In this document: positions 37,567 to 45,425 of the stretch, piece by piece
Position numbering within the stretch: position 1 is the stretch's first letter
Layout of the letters: each line of letters starts with the position of its first letter
DNA from: Anaerolineae bacterium
GTDB lineage: Bacteria; Chloroflexota; Anaerolineae; Aggregatilineales; Phototrophicaceae
Direction: 5' to 3'
Assembly (NCBI GenBank): GCA_020849765.1
Contig: JADLAY010000075.1
Span: 124,001-188,000 of the forward strand
DNA length: 64,000 nt
Translations under genes and position numbers: made by a program
Notes under the pieces: generated by a model
Told to the model about the DNA's origin: nothing
The model's input: only the letters and a program-made list of their open reading frames with translations
The model's database searches: none

Positions 37567-38432
37567 TTTTGTGCGAAACGCTCACGCAGATAGGCGAGCG
37601 CTACGCGGTCAATGCTGCCGGTGTCGCCTTCAATGTCCCAGCGCTCTTCCAGGTTTTCGTTGCCGACGAGCGCCCAGAAGGCGTGAATGCTCGGCTCATC
37701 CCAGTGGCCATCCGGCTCGGCTTGCCGGTAGCCGCCTGTGCACAGAATCGCCTGTAATTCGCGCGCGAGATCCGGCGTGATCGGCTGCTGATCGTTCGGA
37801 TCGGGCATCCCGAAGAACATGTGGTGCATGGCGACCAGCCCTTTGAGGCGAGCGACGGGGTCGGCATCGTCGTCGACGCGTAAGTCCAGGTAGCGGTCGT
37901 TATCGCCGCCGTAGCCACCGTTCGGCTTGACCACGAGCAGTCCGGCGGATTGCTTGCCGCGCCGGTCGCCGCCTGCCTGATCGCCCGCCAGCAGCGCCGC
38001 CATCAACCGATCCGCCAATTCACCGGCGGTTCCTTCGAAGGCTTCCGCCATCGCGTCGATCACCTCTTTGCCGACCAGCAGATTGCCCTGGCAGCTATAG
38101 CCGTCACCAACGCGGTGCCCCGCCCAGTGGTGGCAGCCTTCGCCCGTATGCGCCGCCGCGTTGCCGTGCCGATCGACCATGCCAACCTGGCGTCGCGCCC
38201 GGCCCGGATCGGCAGCGAGCAGGGCGGTCAGCGTCTCTTGCGCCGTCTTGCCCCCGGCCATCCTCACCAGACCGTCCTGGCCGAAGCTGACCTTGCCCAG
38301 TGCCTGTGTCGCCACAGCACCGGCATCCGCGCGCGCCCAACTGACAACCGACGCCGCGGCTAAGAACTTACTCGCGACGGCCACCCCGAATGCCTGCGTC
38401 TCCAGATCACAGGCGACGATGCTGAAGGTCAT
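37563..38432 (-). CDS. DUF1028 family protein (Ntn-hydrolase-like)
   Basis: A 289-residue protein of the DUF1028 family. Typical features are the start TFSIVACDLETQAFGVAVAS, then VSWARADAGAVATQALGKV, AHTGEGCHHWAGHRVGDGYS, CQGNLLVGKEVIDAMAEAFE and GGYGGDNDRYLDLRVDDDAD. Structures of the family show an Ntn-hydrolase-type fold; the substrate is not known. The C-terminal 75 residues (ITPDLARELQAIL and ALVGNENLEERWD) match the peptidoglycan-binding-like extension often found in this family. It is followed with a 4-base overlap by the GT39 gene. Confidence 0.88.
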   Translation of the reverse strand: MTFSIVACDLETQAFGVAVASKFLAAASVVSWARADAGAVATQALGKVSFGQDGLVRMAGGKTAQETLTALLAADPGRARRQVGMVDRHGNAAAHTGEGCHHWAGHRVGDGYSCQGNLLVGKEVIDAMAEAFEGTAGELADRLMAALLAGDQAGGDRRGKQSAGLLVVKPNGGYGGDNDRYLDLRVDDDADPVARLKGLVAMHHMFFGMPDPNDQQPITPDLARELQAILCTGGYRQAEPDGHWDEPSIHAFWALVGNENLEERWDIEGDTGSIDRVALAYLRERFAQK

Positions 38433-38732
38433 GATGCTGACTCCTGTTTGCTGGGTGAAATTCTACCGCGCACAGGCGCCCGCCGCCGGAACGTTTGTCG
38501 TTCGTTACGCTGCGGTGAGATGGGCGTCTATTGACAGACGATGCCGAGTCGAGATAGAACAAGTGAGCGAGGTAATCCTGTCGATGACTAAGCTTGGGCT
38601 TGATCGGGCTTGCTCGTGTGAGCGCGCGATTCCTACCCAAGTCGGCAGTTGCCGAGCGGTTAGTTGCGTGTATAATCGCAATATCTACACAAGGCACTAC
38701 GCCTGAGTAATTCGGGGTTCGAGCACACTGCT
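38433..38732. other. 300-bp divergent intergenic region
   Basis: Lies between the DUF1028 start and the bifunctional-nuclease start. It carries the candidate plus-strand promoter listed below and no convincing coding sequence. No clear terminator or structured RNA is seen. Confidence 0.5.
38649..38676 (+). promoter_or_regulatory. Candidate promoter for the bifunctional-nuclease gene
   Basis: TTGCCG (38649-38654) and a perfect TATAAT (38671-38676) are 16 bases apart, with TG directly before the -10 box. The start codon is 57 bases downstream. Confidence 0.65.
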
Positions 38733-39260
38733 ATGATAGAAGTGATTATTGACAGTATCCGTGTCAGTCTGATGTCGCAGCACCGTATCGTCATCCTGAA
38801 GGATACGGGCAGCGATCGCTACTTGCCGATCTGGATCGGCCCATGCGAGGCGGATGCCATCACGATTGAGCTGCAAGAAGTGCCGCCGCAGCGCCCGCTG
38901 ACACATGATCTGTTGAAATCGGCTATTCAGGAATTCGGTGGACGCATCGTCCACATCTTGATCAATGACTTACGCAATGACGTCTATTACGCTCGCATCG
39001 TGGTCGAGGTGGGCGATAACCAGATCGAGATCGACTCGCGCCCCAGCGATGCGATCGCGCTGGCGGTTCGGGCCAAGGTGCCGGTCTTCGTGGCCGACCT
39101 CGTGATGGAGCGCGCTGCGATTCGTCCCGACGAGGACATGCAGAAAGATGTCTTCACCGAGGAAGAAGCCTCGGAAGTGGACGAAGGCCAGCTGAGCGCC
39201 TTCAAAGACTTCGTGAACTCGCTCGACCTGGACGACCTCGACGACGAAGACGACAAGTAG
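38733..39260 (+). CDS. Bifunctional nuclease (BFN) family protein
   Basis: A 175-residue protein of the BFN/DUF151 family. The conserved core is ILKDTGSDRYLPIWIGPCEA, DAITIELQ, RPLTHDLLKSAIQEFGGRIV and IEIDSRPSDAIALAVRAKVP. Family members have been reported with DNase and RNase activity in plants and the fold is known from Thermotoga. The C-terminal tail is strongly acidic (NSLDLDDLDDEDDK). The gene has its own candidate promoter and lies 100 bases upstream of dnaB, so a link to replication or recombination is possible but not shown. Confidence 0.92.
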   Translation: MIEVIIDSIRVSLMSQHRIVILKDTGSDRYLPIWIGPCEADAITIELQEVPPQRPLTHDLLKSAIQEFGGRIVHILINDLRNDVYYARIVVEVGDNQIEIDSRPSDAIALAVRAKVPVFVADLVMERAAIRPDEDMQKDVFTEEEASEVDEGQLSAFKDFVNSLDLDDLDDEDDK

Positions 39261-39311
39261 GTGTGGCAGCTCTTCTATGGGCCGCACACAACGCTGTATA
39301 TGTTTGTGAGT

Positions 39312-39343
39312 ACGGCGGGGCGGGTTCAACGCACGCCGTTTTC
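39312..39343 (+). terminator. Possible weak terminator before dnaB
   Basis: ACGGCG (39312-39317) and CGCCGT (39334-39339) form a 6-bp stem with a 16-base loop, followed by TTTCC. It lies 51 bases after the nuclease stop and 18 before dnaB. The short T tract makes it uncertain. Confidence 0.35.
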
Positions 39344-39361
39344 CGTCTATCGGCATGACCC

Positions 39362-40723
39362 ATGACCAATCATCCGATCGTTTTGCCCGGTCAACAAGCG
39401 CCCTATAGCCAGGAATCTGAAGAAGCCGTGATCGGCGCGGTGTTGGTGAACGCTGAGTCGTTCATCACCGTGTCTTCGTTTCTGGCTGTGGAAGATTTCT
39501 ACATCTTGCGCCACCAGTTTCTCTGGGAGGCGATGCAGCGCATCAGCGAGCGCAACGAGCCGATTGATTACCTGACCGTTCAGGAAGAACTGCGCACGAT
39601 GGGCCGCCTGAACGACATCGGCGGTCCCGCTTACATTACCCAACTGATCAATACCGTTCCCACGTCCGTCCATGCCGAAATCTACGGGCGTTTGGTCGAG
39701 CGCGCCGCCATCCGCCGCCGCATGCTGATCGCCGCCGACGAGATCAAGGCGCTGGCGCTCGACGAAGATCTGGCGATTGAGCAGGTGACGACCGACGCTG
39801 AGTCACGTCTGTTCAAGGTGACGGAGCGTAACGTCCGGCGCGACGTCGTCAATCTGCGCGAGGCGTTGGGCGATTACTTCGACCGCATCGAGCACTTGAT
39901 GCAGTATCCCAACGAGACGATCGGGCTGCCGACCGGCTTCCGCGATATCGACACGATGCTCGGCGGTCTCCAGCGCTCCGACCTGCTCATCTTCGCCGGA
40001 CGCCCCGGCATGGGCAAGACGAGCTTCCTGCTCTCGGTCACGTCGAATGCGGCCAAGCTCGGTGGGCGCATCGCCATCTTCTCGATGGAGATGGGCGCCG
40101 ATCAGCTCGTGCAGCGCCTGATCTCGATGGAGACGGGCATTAATTCGCAGAAGCTGCGCCTGGGGCAGTTAAACCAGCGCGATTGGAACTTGTTCGTCCA
40201 GGCGGTCAAGCGCATGGATGCCTTCCGCATCTTCATTGACGACAGCCCGGCCCTGACGCCGCTGCAGCTACGCACCAAGTGCCGCCGGCTTGTGCATGAG
40301 CACGGCCTCGATCTGGTGGTGGTCGATTATCTCCAGTTGATGAATGGCGGCGGCAATTTCGACAACAACCGCGTCCAGGAGATCAGCTACATCAGCCGCA
40401 GCCTGAAAGAATTGGCGCGCGAGTTGAACGTCCCGGTCTTCACGGCGGCGCAGCTTTCCCGCGCGGTCGAGCAGCGCCACGACAAGCGCCCGCAGTTGAG
40501 CGATCTCAGAGAATCTGGAAGTATCGAGCAGGACGCCGACATCGTCATGTTCCTGTATCGCGACGTGATCTACAACGAAGCAACGGAATTTCCAAACCGC
40601 GCTGACATCCTCATTTCCAAGCATCGCAATGGCCCGACCGGTACCGTGTCGCTCCACTTTGAGAATTCGCTGACCAAGTTCACCGACGCCAAAACGCAAA
40701 CGATTGACCTGGGGAATCTGTGA
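39362..40723 (+). CDS. dnaB: Replicative DNA helicase DnaB
   Basis: Hexameric replication-fork helicase of 453 residues. The N-terminal domain has YSQESEEAVIGAVLVNAESF and LTVQEELRTMGRLNDIGGPA. The RecA-like core has Walker A GRPGMGKTS (213-221), FSMEMGADQLVQRL, Walker B LVVVDYLQLMNG and the DnaB-specific DLRESGSIEQDADIVMFLYR, ending in SKHRNGPTGTVSLHFENS. No intein is present. Its stop codon overlaps the start of the next gene (TGATG), and a third gene follows, so replication-restart or loading partners are made with it. Confidence 0.97.
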   Translation: MTNHPIVLPGQQAPYSQESEEAVIGAVLVNAESFITVSSFLAVEDFYILRHQFLWEAMQRISERNEPIDYLTVQEELRTMGRLNDIGGPAYITQLINTVPTSVHAEIYGRLVERAAIRRRMLIAADEIKALALDEDLAIEQVTTDAESRLFKVTERNVRRDVVNLREALGDYFDRIEHLMQYPNETIGLPTGFRDIDTMLGGLQRSDLLIFAGRPGMGKTSFLLSVTSNAAKLGGRIAIFSMEMGADQLVQRLISMETGINSQKLRLGQLNQRDWNLFVQAVKRMDAFRIFIDDSPALTPLQLRTKCRRLVHEHGLDLVVVDYLQLMNGGGNFDNNRVQEISYISRSLKELARELNVPVFTAAQLSRAVEQRHDKRPQLSDLRESGSIEQDADIVMFLYRDVIYNEATEFPNRADILISKHRNGPTGTVSLHFENSLTKFTDAKTQTIDLGNL

Positions 40724-41430
40724 TGAAGCGCTTCGAAGGCTTCCCGCCGGGCAAGACGCGCACTGTGGCACTCCCGACCCTGTTTTTCAACGACCTGCTG
40801 CCGTTCATCGACGATCTGGCCGAACTCAAAGTCACGCTGTTTGCCTTCTACGCCATCCAGCAGCGTGAGGGGAAATACCGCTACGTGCGCGTGGCGGACT
40901 TTCTGGCGAACAAAGCGCTGTTGGCGTCAATTGCCAAGCTCGACGCGGCAAAGACGGCGAAAGAAGCCCTCGCTGCGGCCCTGGATCGCGCCTGCAAGCG
41001 TGGGACGCTGCTGTGCGCGCAGATCGCGATCGATGGGCAGGACGAAGACGTCTATTTCATCAATGCGGAACCTGGGCGCATCGCTGTCCGCAAGATCGCG
41101 GATGGGAACTATCAGCCCGGTGAGCACGCTCACACGATAGAACTCGTGCCGGATCGCCCGAATATCTTCCAGCTTTACGAGGAGAACATCGGTGCCCTGA
41201 CGGGCATCATCGCCGATCATCTCAAGGATGCCGAGCGTGACTACGCGCCCGGTTGGGTCGAAGAGGCGATCCAACTGGCGGTCGAACACGAGAAGCGCAG
41301 TTGGAAGTACATCCAGGCGATTCTGGAACGCTGGCGTAAAGAAGGTAAGCATGAAACCGCTCGGAAGTCTGCTGCCCCCAACGGGCAGCGATCCATCGCC
41401 GCCGACCTGGACGAATTCATCCGCGAGTGA
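40723..41430 (+). CDS. DnaD-like primosome protein
   Basis: A 235-residue protein with a C-terminal DnaD/DnaB_2-type domain. IFQLYEENIGALTGIIADHL, GWVEEAIQLAVEHEKRSWKY and IQAILERWRKEGK give the typical DnaD motif (last helix YIxxILxxW). The N-terminal part (KVTLFAFYAIQQREGKYRYV) resembles the winged-helix half of DnaD-like proteins. DnaD proteins bind DNA and help load the helicase during initiation or restart. ATG 40723 is used, since GGGG lies 8 bases upstream; a GTG one codon earlier is possible. It overlaps dnaB by one base and the next gene by 80 bases. Confidence 0.85.
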   Translation: MKRFEGFPPGKTRTVALPTLFFNDLLPFIDDLAELKVTLFAFYAIQQREGKYRYVRVADFLANKALLASIAKLDAAKTAKEALAAALDRACKRGTLLCAQIAIDGQDEDVYFINAEPGRIAVRKIADGNYQPGEHAHTIELVPDRPNIFQLYEENIGALTGIIADHLKDAERDYAPGWVEEAIQLAVEHEKRSWKYIQAILERWRKEGKHETARKSAAPNGQRSIAADLDEFIRE

Positions 41431-42709
41431 CGCTGCCGAAGTCTGCCCGATTTGTGGCGGACTGGGTTACGTGCGCGTCGACCTTCCGGTTGGACATCCT
41501 GACTTCGGCAAGCTGTTTCGCTGCCCACGCAATCACGGCGCGGTTGATGAAGAGCGCCTGGAAACGCTGCGCAAGGTCGGCAATCTGGGCGTCTTTGCAG
41601 ACAAGTCGTTCGAGAATTTCACCTTTGATCTGCCGTATCTGAACGGGCAGCAGCGCGCGTCGCTCCGTGCCGCCTTTGAGGTCGCGCAGGCCTACGCGCG
41701 CGATCCGCGTGGCTGGCTTGTGCTCGAAGGCACCTACGGCTGCGGTAAGACGCATTTGGCGGCAGCCGTCGCCAACACGCGTTTGAACCTGGACGAGACC
41801 GTGCTGCTCGTGACGGCGCCGGATCTGCTCGATCATCTGCGCACGACCTATGGGCCATCGTCCGAGGTCGGCTACGACGAGATGTTCGACCGCTTGCGCA
41901 ACGTGCCGATGCTCGTGCTCGACGACCTTGGCGTCGAGAACCCCAGCCAGTGGGCGCAGGAGAAGCTGTTCCAACTGCTCAATTACCGCTACAACCGGCA
42001 GCTTCCGACCATCATCACGACCAATACCGATCTCGATCTGCTTGACGCGCGCATCCGCAGCCGCCTGCTCGACGAGAGCATCATCCACCGCGTGCGCATC
42101 ACCGCGCCCGATTACCGGACGCCGGTGCAAAACAAGCAGGATCAGCTTTCGAGCCTGGCGCTCTACCTCGACCGCACATTCGAATCCTACGACCCGAACA
42201 CGGGCGTTACGCAGGACGAACACGCCAATCTGGTGCGCGCCGGGCAGATCGCCTACGACTATGCGTCTCAGCCGCGCGGCTGGCTCGTCTTCATGAGCAA
42301 GTACAACGCCAGCGGTAAGACGCATCTCGCCGCCGCCATCGCCAACTTTCGCCAGGAGCAGGGCGACGAGGTTGTCTTCGTGACGACTGCCGATTTGCTC
42401 GACTTCCTGCGCATGACCTTTGGCCCCGGTTCGACGGTCTCGTTCGACCGGCGCTTCCAATCGATCCGCAATGCCGGGCTGCTGGTGCTGGACGATCTGG
42501 GCACGGAGAGCGCCAGCGCCTGGGCGCGCGAAAAGCTGTTCCAGATCATCGACTATCGCTACGTGGCGAAACTGCCCACGGTCATCACGACCAGCAAAGC
42601 GGCTGAGGAAATCGATGGGCGCATCGCCAGCCGCATCGCCGATCAGCGGATCTGCACGATTATTCGTATCACGGCGCCGGATTTCCCGACGCGTCTAAAA
42701 CGGGGATGA
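41351..42709 (+). CDS. Helicase-loader-like ATPase with two tandem AAA+ domains
   Basis: A 452-residue DnaC/DnaI-like protein. A zinc-finger-like start has Cys32, Cys35 and Cys58 with possible His62 (VCPICGG; FRCPRNH). AAA+ domain 1 (about 85-255) has Walker A GTYGCGKTH (127-135), Walker B MLVLDDLG, sensor Asn225 and Arg236/Arg238. AAA+ domain 2 (about 270-450) repeats the fold but its P loop reads SKYNASGKT (316-324), lacking the usual first glycine, and its sensor position is Ser415. ATG 41351 is chosen because GAAGG lies 5 bases upstream, inside the end of the dnaD-like gene. Context after dnaB and dnaD suggests a helicase loader. Usual loaders have a single AAA+ domain. Confidence 0.85.
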   Translation: MKPLGSLLPPTGSDPSPPTWTNSSASDAAEVCPICGGLGYVRVDLPVGHPDFGKLFRCPRNHGAVDEERLETLRKVGNLGVFADKSFENFTFDLPYLNGQQRASLRAAFEVAQAYARDPRGWLVLEGTYGCGKTHLAAAVANTRLNLDETVLLVTAPDLLDHLRTTYGPSSEVGYDEMFDRLRNVPMLVLDDLGVENPSQWAQEKLFQLLNYRYNRQLPTIITTNTDLDLLDARIRSRLLDESIIHRVRITAPDYRTPVQNKQDQLSSLALYLDRTFESYDPNTGVTQDEHANLVRAGQIAYDYASQPRGWLVFMSKYNASGKTHLAAAIANFRQEQGDEVVFVTTADLLDFLRMTFGPGSTVSFDRRFQSIRNAGLLVLDDLGTESASAWAREKLFQIIDYRYVAKLPTVITTSKAAEEIDGRIASRIADQRICTIIRITAPDFPTRLKRG

Positions 42710-43590
42710 ACATGTTATTCGGCAGGCGCGAACGCCGCGATGTAGAGTCGATCAGCGTCGTCCAGTTCGCACGCCATCAACGTCGCGCTGTTCAGCAGTT
42801 GATCGGGCGTGCAGATTCGATCCATACGCACCTCGACTGGTTCGAGACGGAGCACTGGCTGGAGGACGCGCCTCCGCTGACCTGGGTCGCTTATCAGGGC
42901 ACGCGCGCTGTCGGCTTCCTGGGCCTGGGCCCGCCGCTGGATGGCGCCTCATGGGTGCGGCTGGCCGTCGTCGACGATGGCTACGCGCCGGAAGAGGTGC
43001 TGGGTCGCCTGTGGGAACGCGCGACCGGCGCACTTGCCGCTCACGACGTCAAGCGCGTTGCGCTGCTGGTGATCAATGCCTGGGTGACGCCCTACTTCGA
43101 ACCCTTTGGTTTTCACCGCTTCGACGAAGTGATCACCATGCGTCGTTCGAGCCGCGAGATTCCGAATATCACCTCCAACGAATTCCAGGTGCGTCCTCTG
43201 CAGCCGAACGAACTGGCCGCCGTCATCGACGTCGATCAGGCGGCCTTTGCCGCACCGTGGAAGATGAGCGGCGACGAAATCCGCCAGGCGGCGAGCATGG
43301 CGGCGTCCGTCACGGTGGCCACGCAGGACGGCCTGATTATCGGCTATCAATTGAGCACGCTCTACTTCGACGGCGCGCATCTGGCGCGGCTGGCGGTGCT
43401 GCCCTCGTTCCAGGGCCACGGCGTTGGTACGGTGCTGCTGCACGATTTGCTGCTGCGCTTCGCCCAGCGCGGCGTCTATGCCTTCACCGTCAATACCCAG
43501 GAGACGAACATCCAGTCCCAGCGCCTGTATCACCATTTCGCCTTCAAGCGCAATGGCTACGATCTGCCGGTTTACGTCTACGAGGTGTAA
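42706..43590 (+). CDS. Tandem-GNAT acetyltransferase
   Basis: A 294-residue protein of two GNAT-like halves. The N-terminal half (residues 15-135; ALLVINAWVTPYFEPFGFHR) has a weak fold signature. The C-terminal half (about 160-294) has the acetyl-CoA-binding motif VLPSFQGHGVGTVLLHDLLL and NTQETNIQSQRLYHHFAFKR, typical of RimI-like N-acetyltransferases. The substrate is unknown. It starts with a four-base overlap (ATGA) with the loader gene, so it belongs to the same operon as dnaB. It might acetylate a protein N terminus, but this is an inference. Confidence 0.85.
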   Translation: MNMLFGRRERRDVESISVVQFARHQRRAVQQLIGRADSIHTHLDWFETEHWLEDAPPLTWVAYQGTRAVGFLGLGPPLDGASWVRLAVVDDGYAPEEVLGRLWERATGALAAHDVKRVALLVINAWVTPYFEPFGFHRFDEVITMRRSSREIPNITSNEFQVRPLQPNELAAVIDVDQAAFAAPWKMSGDEIRQAASMAASVTVATQDGLIIGYQLSTLYFDGAHLARLAVLPSFQGHGVGTVLLHDLLLRFAQRGVYAFTVNTQETNIQSQRLYHHFAFKRNGYDLPVYVYEV

Positions 43591-43607
43591 GCACCCTGTC
43601 AGCGGCG

Positions 43608-44051
43608 TTAGTTCATCGCTTGCAGTGCATCGCCATATTGAGTGGCCTCTGCGTTGGTGAGATTGGCGTTCAGTTGCAGCAGGACGTTGTCTTTGACGTA
43701 AACGTAGATGACCGACCGCCGGGTATTCGGATCGTTGCGCAGCCCGGTGATGTAGTCCTGCCACGCTTGCAGATCGCCAGCGCTGCGGAACGTCAGAATC
43801 TGTCCACCATCCGGCGCGATGCGCGGCACCTCGAAGATGATCCGGTTGTTGAATGTCGACGGTGCGTTGCGCCCGACAGTCATGTTTTGTACCGGGTTTT
43901 GCACGGTGGCCCCCGCGGCATTCAAAGCATCGACCACTTGTTGGGCCTGGTAGCGATCAAAAGGCGGGGTGGCTCCTTCTTGCGCGCCACATCCGGCGGC
44001 GAGAAGGCTGGTCATTGCCAGGATAAGGAGCACAGGGTATCGTTTGAGCAT
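43608..44051 (-). CDS. Small lipoprotein of unknown function
   Basis: A 147-residue lipoprotein. The signal peptide MLKRYPVLLILAMTSLLAAG ends in lipobox AAGC. The mature part is a small alpha/beta domain (RYQAQQVVDALNAAGATVQN; VIYVYVKDNVLLQLNANLTN), with no recognised family. It converges with the GNAT gene 17 bases away and is divergent from the KARI-like gene. Nothing suggests an enzyme. Confidence 0.75.
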   Translation of the reverse strand: MLKRYPVLLILAMTSLLAAGCGAQEGATPPFDRYQAQQVVDALNAAGATVQNPVQNMTVGRNAPSTFNNRIIFEVPRIAPDGGQILTFRSAGDLQAWQDYITGLRNDPNTRRSVIYVYVKDNVLLQLNANLTNAEATQYGDALQAMN

Positions 44052-44113
44052 GCTATGAGCACTCCCGATTCAGCTAACTCTTTGAGTCGTATTATAAAGC
44101 GCTGGAAGACGTT

Positions 44114-45151
44114 ATGTCCTTTATCTATCATGAAGATGCGGGCGATCTTAGCTTTCTGGCCGGGAAAACTGTGGCCTGTATCGGCTATGGCAACATGGGG
44201 CGGCCCTGCGCGCTCAATCTGCACGATAGCGGTGTGCGCGTCGTCGTCGCCGATCCGACCGAGGAACGCAGACTCCTGGCAGCGGAGGAAGGTTTTCAAG
44301 TAGAAGACATCGCCGCGGCGACGCAGCAGGCGGACGTGGTCATGCTGCTCGTGCGCGATGAAGCGATGCCACAGACGTACATCGAGCACGTGTCGCCGCA
44401 TCTCCGGCGTGGGCAAACGCTGATCTTTGCCAGTGCCTACACGATCGCGTTTGGCTTCATCGAGGCGCCCACCTTCGTCGACGTCGGCTTGATCGCTGCG
44501 CGCACGCTGGGCAGGGCGGTGCGCGAGCGCTTTGTGGAAGGCTCCGGCTACACCAGTTTCGTCGCTGTCGGCCAGGATGCCAGCCGCCAGGCCTGGAACA
44601 CTGTCCTCGCGGTGGCCCGCGCCTTGGGAGCACTGCGTGGCGGTGCCGTCGAAGTCCGCTTCGAGCAAGAGGCGGAACTCGATCTGTTCTTGCAGCAGGC
44701 CGTGCTGCCGCTCTTCTACGATGCCATCATCACGGCGGCCAATGTGCTGATCCGTTCCGGCTACTCACCGGAAGCGGTCTTCACCGAGTTGTATCTGTCA
44801 GGCGAATCGGGCGATCAACTGGAGCAGGCGTCGCGGCACGGGCTGCTCAATGCCTTGAAGCTCGCTTCACTGCCCGCGCAGTATGGCACACTCAGCCGTG
44901 CCGAACGCATTGACGATCTCAAGCTTGAACGCATTATGGAGACGACGCTGACGGAAATCCGCAGCGGCGCGTTCGCTCAGGAATGGGCGCGCGAGTATGC
45001 CGCTGGTTATCCGCGCCTGCGCCAGCTCCTGAAGCAGCGCGAGCGGCTGGATATGTGGGAACTAGAGCAGCAAACCCTGGAAATGCTGCGCGCAAATGAC
45101 CGCGAAGAGGAATCTGATGAATACATCGACCGAAGCCATCAAGACACTTGA
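44114..45151 (+). CDS. Ketol-acid-reductoisomerase-like protein, active site altered
   Basis: A 345-residue relative of IlvC (KARI). It keeps the Rossmann fold (VACIGYGNMGRPCALNLHDS) and overall KARI order, including FVEGSGYTSFVAVGQDASR and the knotted C-terminal domain. Several catalytic positions differ: the FAHG histidine is Ser107 (FASAY), PKGPGH is ARTLGR, the Mg ligand Asp190 is kept but Glu194 is Gln (DLFLQQ), and the C-domain E230 equivalent is Ser. Branched-chain amino-acid synthesis activity is therefore unlikely; it may bind NAD(P) for another reaction. No other ilv gene is nearby. The 3-prime end overlaps the next gene by 35 bases. Confidence 0.8.
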   Translation: MSFIYHEDAGDLSFLAGKTVACIGYGNMGRPCALNLHDSGVRVVVADPTEERRLLAAEEGFQVEDIAAATQQADVVMLLVRDEAMPQTYIEHVSPHLRRGQTLIFASAYTIAFGFIEAPTFVDVGLIAARTLGRAVRERFVEGSGYTSFVAVGQDASRQAWNTVLAVARALGALRGGAVEVRFEQEAELDLFLQQAVLPLFYDAIITAANVLIRSGYSPEAVFTELYLSGESGDQLEQASRHGLLNALKLASLPAQYGTLSRAERIDDLKLERIMETTLTEIRSGAFAQEWAREYAAGYPRLRQLLKQRERLDMWELEQQTLEMLRANDREEESDEYIDRSHQDT

Positions 45152-45386
45152 GACGGCCCAACGCCAAGCCAGCGAGGCCGTCACCATCATTGATAATCTG
45201 CTGGTCGCGCACGATTATCAGGATGTGGCCTCGCTGGTCGGCAAGGCGGCGGTGCGTCTGCTCGAAGCGGCAAGTTTGCTCATGCAGTCGCAAGATGCCG
45301 AGGCGCTGGACGCACTCGAAAACGCCGACGATCTGCTGGATGCCGTCTACGACATCATCGAAGCCGATCTGAACGAAATCGATTAA
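45117..45386 (+). CDS. Small helical protein coupled to the KARI-like gene
   Basis: An 89-residue acidic, all-helical protein (IKTLETAQRQASEAVTIIDN, VGKAAVRLLEAASLLMQSQD, ALDALENADDLLDAVYDIIE). The heptad-like pattern suggests a helical bundle. No family is recognised. ATG 45117 is preferred since GAAGAGG lies 6 bases upstream; an ATG at 45096 in the same frame is possible. It overlaps the KARI-like gene by 35 bases, which suggests coupled expression and perhaps interaction. Confidence 0.6.
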   Translation: MNTSTEAIKTLETAQRQASEAVTIIDNLLVAHDYQDVASLVGKAAVRLLEAASLLMQSQDAEALDALENADDLLDAVYDIIEADLNEID

Positions 45387-45425
45387 TCGCTGCAGGTGCT
45401 GGCTGCCGTCTGCATGGGATGAGGC

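Noticed and set aside
38700..38730. GGGGTTCGAGCAC, resembling a tRNA T-loop
   Set aside because: No matching acceptor, D or anticodon arms are found in the surrounding bases, so no tRNA is supported.
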